Assembly (NCBI RefSeq): GCF_020026455.1
Contig: NZ_JAHHQJ010000002.1
Span: 62,001 to 126,000, forward strand
Reading direction: 5' to 3'
DNA from: Alistipes sp.
Lineage (GTDB): Bacteria > Bacteroidota > Bacteroidia > Bacteroidales > Rikenellaceae
Length of the DNA: 64,000 bases
The notes under the pieces are model-generated. The model saw only the letters and a list, made by a program, of their open reading frames with translations, ran no database searches and was not told the origin of the DNA. A program made the position numbers and the translations under genes. Shown piece by piece: positions 27,494 to 35,363 of this stretch (its first letter is position 1; the number at the start of each line of letters is the position of its first letter).

Positions 27494-27592
27494 ATGGAAA
27501 AAGAAAATCCTATTTTGTGTTGCTCTTGTAGCAAATATTGTAATGCGAGTGAGTGTCAATACCCAAATATTGGTAGGCGATCATGTCTTTAA
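27494..27592 (+). CDS. Possible 32-residue Cys-rich peptide
   Basis: ATG at 27494, stop TAA at 27590. The peptide has six cysteines in 32 residues (CCSCSKYC, then C five and ten residues further on) plus a basic RR near the end. It has no signal peptide, so a cytoplasmic zinc-knuckle-like fold or a chance frame are both possible. It follows an AT-rich stretch containing TATATATAATG, which might be a promoter. It lies in the decayed region before the haem operon, and could equally be the 5' fragment of a larger lost gene. Confidence 0.3.
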   Translation: MEKENPILCCSCSKYCNASECQYPNIGRRSCL

Positions 27593-27601
27593 CGGGACAT
27601 T
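27589..27601 (+). repeat. 13-bp direct repeat, right copy
   Basis: TTAACGGGACATT, identical to 24841-24853. Confidence 0.4.
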
Positions 27602-27749
27602 GCCAAACACCACTCGGCAGTATGCCAGAAACTGACAATATTGATTTAATGGTAAAATCGTGTAATATTTAAAGATCCGGGGAGAAATTCCGACAAGTAC
27701 TTCTTCCCAACTCTTTATCCTTATTGAAGAACCTCTAACAAACATAAAA

Positions 27750-28391
27750 ATGAATAACAAATTGAAAATCTACACATATATAATGCTCCTTTTTATGGCC
27801 GTTGCAGGGCTGACATCGTGCGAAAGCAATGACTCCAAGCAGGATGATCCTCCGACTCAAGGATATCTGGCCAAGGCCAAGGAAATACTCAATGAAGAAA
27901 TCGTGCTTTCCACCCGCACAACCATGAACGGCGTGGACAAGACCCTGCTCGAAAGAGGTTGTCCCACCAAGTTCAAGTTCGAGTGGAATGAGGAAGGAGG
28001 CATGATCCTCAATCTAAACAACTTCACCGTGGGAGCCATGCCCTTCGGCATCACTTTCCGCAGCACCACCAAATTCACGAATCTCAATAATTGGGAACAG
28101 GACGAGTATCCCGGTAATGGCTGGGTTAAATTTGTGGGCACGGACGGCAAAGTGACCATCGGCCGTAGCGAAGCCAAGGGTGACAAGGAAGGAAGCGGAG
28201 CCAGTGTTACCGGCTTCCTGAACGTGAACACCAAGCAAGTGGAGTTCATCATAGACTATAACATGATGAACGTGCGTATCGAAACCTTCCTCCAGACCAT
28301 CGACAAGACGCGCATTAGCCGCTTCGACGAAGAATTCGCACAGTATGAGAAAGACCTCGAAGAAGCGAAGAAAGAGCAGGGAAAGAATTAA
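27750..28391 (+). CDS. Lipoprotein at the head of the haem locus (DUF4903-like)
   Basis: A 213-residue lipoprotein (lipobox VAGLTSCESND, about 20). The body resembles the Bacteroidetes DUF4903 group: a beta-rich part with PFGITFRSTTKF near 88 and WVKFVGTDGKVTIG near 125, then an acidic/basic helical C-terminus. Such proteins occur beside HmuY-type haem-acquisition genes. It lies 82 nt before the HmuR-like receptor gene, with a terminator-like hairpin between them, so the lipoprotein may be made in excess over the rest of the operon. Function is unknown; a haemophore or receptor accessory is plausible. Confidence 0.65.
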   Translation: MNNKLKIYTYIMLLFMAVAGLTSCESNDSKQDDPPTQGYLAKAKEILNEEIVLSTRTTMNGVDKTLLERGCPTKFKFEWNEEGGMILNLNNFTVGAMPFGITFRSTTKFTNLNNWEQDEYPGNGWVKFVGTDGKVTIGRSEAKGDKEGSGASVTGFLNVNTKQVEFIIDYNMMNVRIETFLQTIDKTRISRFDEEFAQYEKDLEEAKKEQGKN

Positions 28392-28417
28392 ACAGGGCCA
28401 TTTGGAATTGTCGAAGG

Positions 28418-28450
28418 AAGGGCACAAGGACAGAACGTGCCCTTTCTTTT
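28418..28450 (+). terminator. Terminator-like hairpin inside the haem operon
   Basis: AAGGGCAC / GTGCCCTT arms with an 11-nt loop and TTCTTTT on the plus strand, between the lipoprotein and the receptor. It may act as a partial terminator (attenuator). Confidence 0.6.
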
Positions 28451-28472
28451 AATGTTATTAAAGAACCGATAG

Positions 28473-30833
28473 ATGAAACAAATTAAACTCCTCATACTGC
28501 TGCTGGCCCTATGCGTCTGTATGGATGCTGCAGCCCAGCAGATCTTCAGATTGACGGTACTGGAGAAAGGGACGGAGCTGCCGATTATAGCCGCTAATGT
28601 GACCTATGCCGACAATCCGGAACTGAGGAACGCGATGCACGCCATCACGAATTTGGACGGACAGGCCGTGCTGGAACTCGCCGCGAAAGGCAGTTGCTAC
28701 TATAAGGTGACATACATCAGTTTTGTGCCGCAGACAGGAAAGGTAGGAGCTTCCGAAACAGAAAAGACCGTCTACATGGAAGAGGATGCGTTGGGTCTGA
28801 ACGAAGTGGTCGTGACGGGTTCACGCTCGGCCCGTCCCCTCAAACTTTCCCCCATCACCACGCAGGTCTTGGGCGGCAAGCAGCTGGTTGATGCCGGATA
28901 TGCCAATCTGCAGCAGGCGCTCCAGCAGGAGACCCCCGGACTGAACATCCAGAAAGTGGGCTTCGGCAACGAAATCTCGATGCAGGGACTGGATGCCCGC
29001 CACGTGCTGTTTCTGATGGACGGCGAGCGCATGACGGGCGACATGGCGGGTAACCTGGATTATGAACGCTTCAACCTCCACGCCATCGACCGCATCGAGA
29101 TCGTGAAGGGCGCCAGCTCCACCCTCTACGGAAGCCGTGCGGCGGGAGCTGTCATCAACCTGATCACCAAAAAGACGTCCAAACCGCTGTCGATCGACGC
29201 CGGAGTGCGCTACGGGCAGATGAACGAACGCAACTACAAGAATCCGCAGCCAAGCGACTTCCTGTACATGTTCGAGCAGAATGCCGACCGTCCCAACCTG
29301 CAAGGCTGGGTTTCCGCGGGCTTCAATGCGGGCAAGGTAACCTCGCAGACCGACGTATGGTACAGTTCCACCGACGCCTTCTACATGTATCAGGCCGAGA
29401 ACGACAAGAAGGTCTACACGCAGGAGGCCAACCCCTTTTTGCCCCATGACATTACGGTGATCAGTGCCGCAGCCCGCCCGCCGATGGGCATCGAGGGCAA
29501 GGAGCACATCACGATGTCGCAGAAGGTGTATTACGACCCGCTGCCGGGCTTGTCCGTGCTGATCTATGGCGGAGGGTTCTTTATGAACACCTACGACCTG
29601 ATACAGGACATGACCTTCAGCCAGGCGAACGAATGGAATGCCGGAGCCAAGGTGACTTACCGCGTAAAGGACTGGTTCAGCGTGACCGGAAGCTTTCATT
29701 CCGACTTCTACAACCGCTACAAGCGCCACGAACGCATCAACACCCGCCGAAAGGATTACGAGAGCAGCATCTGGCAGCCCCGTCTGACCATTACAAGCGA
29801 CTATTTCGACGGCCACAGCCTAATTTTCGGCATCGAACACACGTCGGACGAACTGACCAGCGACCGTTTCTCGGGCAATGCCAACCACGACCTGAAAACC
29901 CGAGCCTTGAAAGAGACGGAATATTTTCTTCAGGACGAATGGACCATCAATCCCCGATGGATGGTCTCTGCCGGAATCCGCACCAATTTTTCGCGGGCTT
30001 TCGGATTCATGGCGATGCCCAAGGTGGCCGCCAAGTATTCGCCCGACGAGCATTGGAGCCTCCGTGCCAACTATTCGATGGGCTACCGCTCGCCGAGCAT
30101 CAAGGAACTCTTCTTCAATTGGGACCACCTGGGGATGTTCATGATCCGCGGCAACGAGAATATGCAGCCGGAGAAGAACAATTACTTTTCGCTCGGTGCG
30201 GAGTATAGCAACGACCGCCTGTTCGTGTCCGCCACGGCCTACGGCAACTATTTCCGCGACAAGATCGAGGGCGTGTGGCGCGTCTACGACATGCAGTACA
30301 ACTTCGAGTACACCAACCTGAACAGGCAACGCCTGCTGGGAGTCGAAGCCCTGCTGCGCTGGCGTGCGCTGGACTGCCTGACGCTGAACGGAACCTACAG
30401 TTTTGTCGATGTGAGCAAGAACCAGGGCGTGCAGGTCAACACCACTTCTCCCCATGCCGCCACCGCCAGCCTGGACTACAAGTTCACGCGGAAGAACTAC
30501 CGGCTGAACGCGGTGTTCAGCGCCTCCTATATGGGAGGCAAGAAGTTCGACGTGCAGGATCGCGTGTTCGTGGAAGAGGACAGCAAGAGCTATGACGCCT
30601 ATTTCCGCTGCGACCTGCCTCCTTATGTGCTGTGCAACCTGTCCGTGTCGCAGACGTTCTGGAACAAGGTGAAGCTGACCTTCGGGCTGGACAACCTGTT
30701 CAACTACGTGCCGAAAACTCTCGGGTCGGGCATTACCATGTTCAACGTCCCGGCCACTGCCGGAATCAACGGGTGGGTGCAGCTGGAATTCATGCTTGAC
30801 GATGTGATTAACGCTTTGAAGAAACGGAAATGA
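28473..30833 (+). CDS. hmuR: HmuR-like TonB-dependent haem receptor
   Basis: A 786-residue outer-membrane receptor. Signal peptide to about residue 22 (DAAAQ), an N-terminal carboxypeptidase-like domain, plug start LNEVVVTGSRSARP (about 108), plug end DRIEIVKGASSTLYGSRAAG (about 207), and a barrel with MGYRSPSIKELFF (about 534) followed by NENMQPEKN, a variant of the FRAP/NPNL haem-receptor signature of HmuR and related receptors. Neighbouring HmuY supports haem as substrate. The stop overlaps the next gene by ATGA, indicating translational coupling. Symbol by family and context. Confidence 0.85.
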   Translation: MKQIKLLILLLALCVCMDAAAQQIFRLTVLEKGTELPIIAANVTYADNPELRNAMHAITNLDGQAVLELAAKGSCYYKVTYISFVPQTGKVGASETEKTVYMEEDALGLNEVVVTGSRSARPLKLSPITTQVLGGKQLVDAGYANLQQALQQETPGLNIQKVGFGNEISMQGLDARHVLFLMDGERMTGDMAGNLDYERFNLHAIDRIEIVKGASSTLYGSRAAGAVINLITKKTSKPLSIDAGVRYGQMNERNYKNPQPSDFLYMFEQNADRPNLQGWVSAGFNAGKVTSQTDVWYSSTDAFYMYQAENDKKVYTQEANPFLPHDITVISAAARPPMGIEGKEHITMSQKVYYDPLPGLSVLIYGGGFFMNTYDLIQDMTFSQANEWNAGAKVTYRVKDWFSVTGSFHSDFYNRYKRHERINTRRKDYESSIWQPRLTITSDYFDGHSLIFGIEHTSDELTSDRFSGNANHDLKTRALKETEYFLQDEWTINPRWMVSAGIRTNFSRAFGFMAMPKVAAKYSPDEHWSLRANYSMGYRSPSIKELFFNWDHLGMFMIRGNENMQPEKNNYFSLGAEYSNDRLFVSATAYGNYFRDKIEGVWRVYDMQYNFEYTNLNRQRLLGVEALLRWRALDCLTLNGTYSFVDVSKNQGVQVNTTSPHAATASLDYKFTRKNYRLNAVFSASYMGGKKFDVQDRVFVEEDSKSYDAYFRCDLPPYVLCNLSVSQTFWNKVKLTFGLDNLFNYVPKTLGSGITMFNVPATAGINGWVQLEFMLDDVINALKKRK

Positions 30834-31540
30834 AAGGTTTTGACATAAAAACAATAACTTTGGTGTTGGGTTGCCTGCTCCTGTCCTCGTGTGTGGACTA
30901 TGACGACATACGGCCTTTCACCGGGAAGACCCTGCCGCGCAAGTCGGGTTATTCCACCGGAGTGACGAACGACTGGATCTATTTCAACCTGCGCACCGGG
31001 CAGATGTTCAATGCCCAGAAGGTGAATATGGATATCCAGGAAGGCAAACAGTTCAACCGCACGGACTGGGATCTGGCCTTCTGCGGCTATGTGCTGCGAA
31101 CCAACAGCGGAACGAGCGGAATAGGCCGTGGAGGCGCCGCCGACCTGGGATATGGCGCATACGACAAATGGACGAGCGTTGCTCAGTTGCCGACGGATCT
31201 GGAATGGACGGTTGACAATGGCGAGGTCAGCGTGACCATGTCGCAGAACGACTGGAACCACTATCTGGTGGAAAACGGACTGGACTTTAATTCCAACCCC
31301 TGGTTCGACCCGAACAACGGACCGCAAAGGACCAAAACGAATGCCAATCCGCTGCTGGCCAAGGCGATGACGTTTGCCGGACCACCTCCCGTCTATACTC
31401 CGTCGTTACACACCTATGTGGTGCGTACGGCCGACGGGAAACGCTACTTTAAAATACAGATTATCAGCTGGTACAACGCCAACGTGGAGATTGGTGACGA
31501 AGGCGGAAGAATCAGCTATTATTGCGACGAATTGAAATAA
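30830..31540 (+). CDS. hmuY: HmuY-family haem-binding lipoprotein
   Basis: A 236-residue surface lipoprotein (lipobox LLLSSCVDYDD, about 18). HmuY family landmarks: WIYFNLRTGQMF (about 46), the DWDLAFCGYVLRTNSGTSG motif (about 77), and the C-terminal FKIQIISWYN. In Porphyromonas HmuY strips haem from host proteins and hands it to HmuR. Haem-ligand residues differ between subfamilies and are not assigned here. It overlaps the receptor stop codon. The operon order here is R then Y, the reverse of P. gingivalis. Confidence 0.85.
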   Translation: MKGFDIKTITLVLGCLLLSSCVDYDDIRPFTGKTLPRKSGYSTGVTNDWIYFNLRTGQMFNAQKVNMDIQEGKQFNRTDWDLAFCGYVLRTNSGTSGIGRGGAADLGYGAYDKWTSVAQLPTDLEWTVDNGEVSVTMSQNDWNHYLVENGLDFNSNPWFDPNNGPQRTKTNANPLLAKAMTFAGPPPVYTPSLHTYVVRTADGKRYFKIQIISWYNANVEIGDEGGRISYYCDELK

Positions 31541-31551
31541 GAAAAAAAGAT

Positions 31552-32433
31552 ATGGAAAAAGCAAAAAGATACTGGTGGAAAGCCTCCGCTTCATTTCTGA
31601 TGGTCCTGTTTACCATGCCGCTCGGTCATGCCGTGATGATCCTGATGGAACATTTTATGGACGAGACCACGCTGCATTATTCCGCATTTGCCATGGGGGC
31701 CGTCGGTATGCTGATGGTCATTGCGGGCGTCTTTGCCAAGGGAGATACGCGCCAGACCCTGTGGGGGCTGTTCGGCGGCCTGCTCTTCTGGACCGGATGG
31801 GTTGAATTCCTGTTTATGTATTTTGCCAACCGCTTCGGCACACAGCCGGAACTCGACCCCGTGACGGGCGAGATCGTGACCCGCCCCGAGTACCTGATCC
31901 TTCCGGCCTCCTTCGGATTCTGGATGATGGTGATGGTGATGTATCTGTTCAGCACGCGCAACGGCTGCAACTTCATCAACTGGTGGCAGCGTCTGCTGTT
32001 TCGGGGGCGGAAGCACGAGATTGCCGCACGCCCCATGACACGCCATACGAGCATCGTCACCTTCATGGAGCTGATGATGATTCTGTGGGCTTCCTACCTG
32101 CTGCTGATGTTCTGCTACGACGATGTATTCCTGGGCGAGAATCATCTCGTGACGGCGTTTGTGGGCCTGGGCTGCCTGATCGGCTCGTTCTTCATCTTCG
32201 CCAAGCAGCTGCGCATCGCTTCGTGGGGACCCAATATCCGCATGTCCATCGCTACGGTCATTGTTTTCTGGACTCCGGTGGAGATTCTGGGCCGCATGGA
32301 CCTCTTCAGCGAAATATGGACAGACCCGCTCAACCACGTTGCGGAGATGGGAATCATCCTGATGGTGTTTGTGATATTGGCCTTCTATCTCTGGTATGTG
32401 GCGGCCAGGAAGAAAACGGTTGTATCCGAATGA
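31552..32433 (+). CDS. Polytopic membrane protein A of the haem operon
   Basis: A 293-residue inner-membrane protein with about seven hydrophobic segments. No family recognised. Conserved blocks shared with the next gene: GVFxKGDxRQxLxGLFGG, RFGTxxxLDPVTGEIV, RPEYLILPAxFGFW, NGCNFxNWWQR and EIAARPMTRHTSIV, the last two rich in W, N and H. It overlaps its paralogue by ATGA. ATG at 31552 is preferred over an upstream in-frame start. Context suggests a role in haem or haem-iron transfer across the inner membrane, but nothing in the sequence proves it. Confidence 0.75.
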   Translation: MEKAKRYWWKASASFLMVLFTMPLGHAVMILMEHFMDETTLHYSAFAMGAVGMLMVIAGVFAKGDTRQTLWGLFGGLLFWTGWVEFLFMYFANRFGTQPELDPVTGEIVTRPEYLILPASFGFWMMVMVMYLFSTRNGCNFINWWQRLLFRGRKHEIAARPMTRHTSIVTFMELMMILWASYLLLMFCYDDVFLGENHLVTAFVGLGCLIGSFFIFAKQLRIASWGPNIRMSIATVIVFWTPVEILGRMDLFSEIWTDPLNHVAEMGIILMVFVILAFYLWYVAARKKTVVSE

Positions 32434-33362
32434 AGAGGATAGGAAACCGGAAGACAACCGGAAAACCCGTGCACTGGGTCAAGGCGACAGTGTCCATCGC
32501 GGTGACTCTGGCGGCAATGCCCCTTACACATATCCTTGCGCGCCTGCTGAAGGACGGGACTACGGGTGTGGAGCAGTTCTATGCCGGAATGGGCATGGGA
32601 CTGTTCGGTCTGGGACTGGTCGTCGCGGGGGTATTCGTAAAGGGAGACGTCCGCCAGAGCCTGCTGGGCCTGTTCGGCGGCATGTTCTACTGGATGGGAG
32701 CCATCGATTTTCTGTTCATGTATTATGCCGAACGCTTCGGCACCCGGGCGCAACTCGACCCCGTGACCGGCGAGATTGTCAGCCGCCCGGAGTACCTGAT
32801 CCTTCCGGCGACCTTCGGTTTCTGGGCTATGGTGATGTTGCTGTACCTGTTCTGTACGGCCAACGGCTGCAACTTCCTGAACTGGTGGCAGCGTCGGTTC
32901 TTCGGCAGGCACAAGAAGGAGATCGCGGCGCGGCCAATGACGCGGCACACCAGCATTGTTGCCTTTATGGAAGTGATGACGATGCTGTGGACGTGCTACC
33001 TCACCCTGATGTTCTGCTACGACGAACGCTTCCTGGGCGACCACCATCCGATCACACTGCTTGTGGGGATGCTGGGACTGATTGGCTCGCTGTTCATGTT
33101 TGCCCGCCTGCTGCGTTATGCCTCCTGGGGCATCAGCCTGCGCTACGGTTTCGCTACGGTCATCATTTTCTGGATCGCCGTGGAGGTCTTCGACCGCATC
33201 CACCTGCTCGAAGGCTTGTGGTCGGCGCCCCTGGCGCACATCGATCAGCTGGTCATCATCGGCCTGTCCTTTCTGGCTACGGCATCCGGTCTTCTCTATA
33301 ACCATTACGCAAGAAACGGAACGCATCGCCATGAAACGGGCAACCTGGAGAAAACATCATAA
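32430..33362 (+). CDS. Polytopic membrane protein B, tandem paralogue of A
   Basis: A 310-residue membrane protein clearly paralogous to the preceding gene product, with the same blocks in the same order (for example KGDVRQSLLGLFGG, LDPVTGEIVSRPEYLILP, EIAARPMTRHTSIVAFME). It probably arose by tandem duplication, and the pair may form a heterodimer. It has an N-terminal extension of about 15 basic residues. The ATG overlaps the TGA of A; its own end overlaps the next gene by 32 nt, so all three are translationally coupled. Confidence 0.75.
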   Translation: MKRIGNRKTTGKPVHWVKATVSIAVTLAAMPLTHILARLLKDGTTGVEQFYAGMGMGLFGLGLVVAGVFVKGDVRQSLLGLFGGMFYWMGAIDFLFMYYAERFGTRAQLDPVTGEIVSRPEYLILPATFGFWAMVMLLYLFCTANGCNFLNWWQRRFFGRHKKEIAARPMTRHTSIVAFMEVMTMLWTCYLTLMFCYDERFLGDHHPITLLVGMLGLIGSLFMFARLLRYASWGISLRYGFATVIIFWIAVEVFDRIHLLEGLWSAPLAHIDQLVIIGLSFLATASGLLYNHYARNGTHRHETGNLEKTS

Positions 33363-34824
33363 GTGGCTGGGTATCGTCTTCAGCTTTTTCCTGATGATGT
33401 TCTGCCTGTCGGGCATCGTCCTGAACCATCGGGAATCCGTCCGGGAGATTGACATCAGCCGCAAGTGGCTGCCGTCCCGTTACGAATACAGACGCTGGAA
33501 CAACGGATTGCTGCGCGGCACATTGTCCTATACGGACAATAACCGCGGGCGCCGTGTGTTGGTCTACGGAACGGGCGGCCTCTGGCAAACGGACTCTTCG
33601 GCCTCCGCATTTTCGGACTTCAACCCGGGGCTTCCCCAGGGCGCCGACAGCCGACAAATACGCGCCGCGATCCAGGCGGCGGACAGCCGCCTCTATGCGC
33701 TCAGCCCGTTCGGACTCTACCGCCACGACATCAATGCCGGCTGGCAGCATGTTTCGCTTCCCGAGGGCGACGGCGAGATGCTGACGGACATGACTTGCCG
33801 GGGAGATACACTGGTGGTGCTGGGGCGTTCGCATCTCTATGTCGCGAAGCGATCCTGCGACCGATTCCGGAAGATCCGGCTGCAGGCCCCAACGGACTAC
33901 GAGGGCCAAATCTCCCTGTTCCGCACGGTGTGGATGCTGCACACGGGCGAATTGTTCGGCCTGCCGGGCAAGTTCGTCATGGATGCCGTGGCCGTGGTTC
34001 TGGTGCTGCTCTGTGCAACGGGTATCCTCTGCTGGCTGTTGCCCGAATACATGCAGCGCAGACGCAGCCAGGGCCGGACTGCGACCACGGCGGCACGCTG
34101 GACCCGCCTTTCGCTGTTGTGGCACGACAAGATCGGGCGCATGACCCTCGTCCTGACCCTGCTCATCACCGCAACAGGATGGAGCCTGCGCCCTCCCGTA
34201 CTGATAGCCCTCGCATCATGCACCACGCCCGCCCTGCCCGGCAGCTCCCTCGACAACCCCAATCCGTGGAACGACAAACTGCGCATGATACGCTATGATG
34301 CGGCCTGCGGCGAATGGCTGCTATCCACATCCGAGGGCTTCTACACCCTAAAATCGATTGACGGCGTTCCCCAAAAGCTGGAGCATACGCCGCCTGTCAG
34401 CGTGATGGGGTTGAACGTATGGCAGCAAGACGCCCAGGGCCGATGGCTCTGCGGATCTTTCAGCGGTCTGTTTGTGTGGGACCGGGCTCACGACACGGTC
34501 ACCGACTGGTTTACGGGCGAAGCGCCCGAATGCGAGGTCGGCCCACCATTCGGCAAAAGAGCCATATCCGGTTTCAGTGCCGACCTGGGCGACGAAGCGT
34601 TTGCCGTGGAGTATTCCGACGGAACGGCCGCGCTTCCCCAGCCGGAATACCTTGCCATGCAGCCCATGTCGCTCTGGAACCTTGCTCTGGAGGTGCATAA
34701 CGGACGAATCTACATCGGCACCGCCGCTACCTATGTGTTTGTCTTCTTCACCGGACTTGCCATTGTGTGGATCCTGTGGAGCGGATGGAAGCTACGGCGC
34801 AGGAACAAGCTCCGACAGGACTGA
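33331..34824 (+). CDS. PepSY-type membrane protein of the haem operon
   Basis: A 497-residue inner-membrane protein. It begins with the PepSY-associated pattern HHKWLGIVFSFFLMMFCLSGI (first membrane helix; shown once here only in part elsewhere), followed by a large periplasmic part (about 40-210), two central helices (about 215-235 and 270-290), a second periplasmic part and a C-terminal helix (about 465-485). PepSY-TM proteins accompany iron and haem receptors and some are reductases; the beta-propeller-like periplasmic segments here (FGLYRHDINAGWQHV, GLFVWDRAHDTVTDW) look regulatory or sensor-like. ATG at 33331 is chosen; it lies within the end of paralogue B. The operon ends at the 34838-34920 hairpin element. 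Confidence 0.72.
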   Translation: MKRATWRKHHKWLGIVFSFFLMMFCLSGIVLNHRESVREIDISRKWLPSRYEYRRWNNGLLRGTLSYTDNNRGRRVLVYGTGGLWQTDSSASAFSDFNPGLPQGADSRQIRAAIQAADSRLYALSPFGLYRHDINAGWQHVSLPEGDGEMLTDMTCRGDTLVVLGRSHLYVAKRSCDRFRKIRLQAPTDYEGQISLFRTVWMLHTGELFGLPGKFVMDAVAVVLVLLCATGILCWLLPEYMQRRRSQGRTATTAARWTRLSLLWHDKIGRMTLVLTLLITATGWSLRPPVLIALASCTTPALPGSSLDNPNPWNDKLRMIRYDAACGEWLLSTSEGFYTLKSIDGVPQKLEHTPPVSVMGLNVWQQDAQGRWLCGSFSGLFVWDRAHDTVTDWFTGEAPECEVGPPFGKRAISGFSADLGDEAFAVEYSDGTAALPQPEYLAMQPMSLWNLALEVHNGRIYIGTAATYVFVFFTGLAIVWILWSGWKLRRRNKLRQD

Positions 34825-34837
34825 AATGCAACCCGCC

Positions 34838-34920
34838 CCGAATCCGGCAGTCTTTTGCTTTCTCAGGCAGACAACCCCAAAACAAAAAGCCTTGTAAACA
34901 CTTTGTTTACAAGGCTTCTG
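34838..34920 (+). repeat. 83-bp imperfect direct repeat, left copy (contains terminator hairpin)
   Basis: 68 of 83 positions are identical, without gaps, to 39754-39836 by hand alignment. It ends in an inverted repeat AAGCCTTGTAAAC / GTTTACAAGGCTT followed by T's, so it can terminate the haem operon. The right copy lies next to the tRNA-Asp gene, suggesting integration-related duplication. Confidence 0.65.
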
Positions 34921-35363
34921 TTTTTCCGGGTCTTTCTCCGGTCTCTTCCGACCTTCTCCGAGGAACTCTTCGCCCCTCTTAGGCCCCCTCGCCTCCACAT
35001 CCTTTAGGAGCGGCCAACCTTTCCCGGGTTCTATTACACGAGAACGAAGTAATCTCCCGTCTATAAATTACCGGCGACTTGCTTGCAGATGTTTGGAGAT
35101 TTTGCGATATTGCCTGTAGGTTGTGCATACGATATTTGTCCATTAAAAGTTTAGCCGCATTTAATTTGATAAATATCAGCAATACACACTTTTTATACAT
35201 AAATCGTTTATCAATTTCAGTAATTCAAAGATTGGTTATAAGTCGTATAACCCCAAGGATGGGAAACATTATGAAGAATACAATTTATTGGAAGGTATAT
35301 CCGTTTTTGGATTAAGCACAATGACCATGCTGTATTACATATGCCTATACAATAATAAGTAAA
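34921..35363. other. Non-coding stretch before the S41-like peptidase
   Basis: About 440 bp without a supported gene. It turns AT-rich after about 35040. Short open frames on both strands lack family features. Confidence 0.4.
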
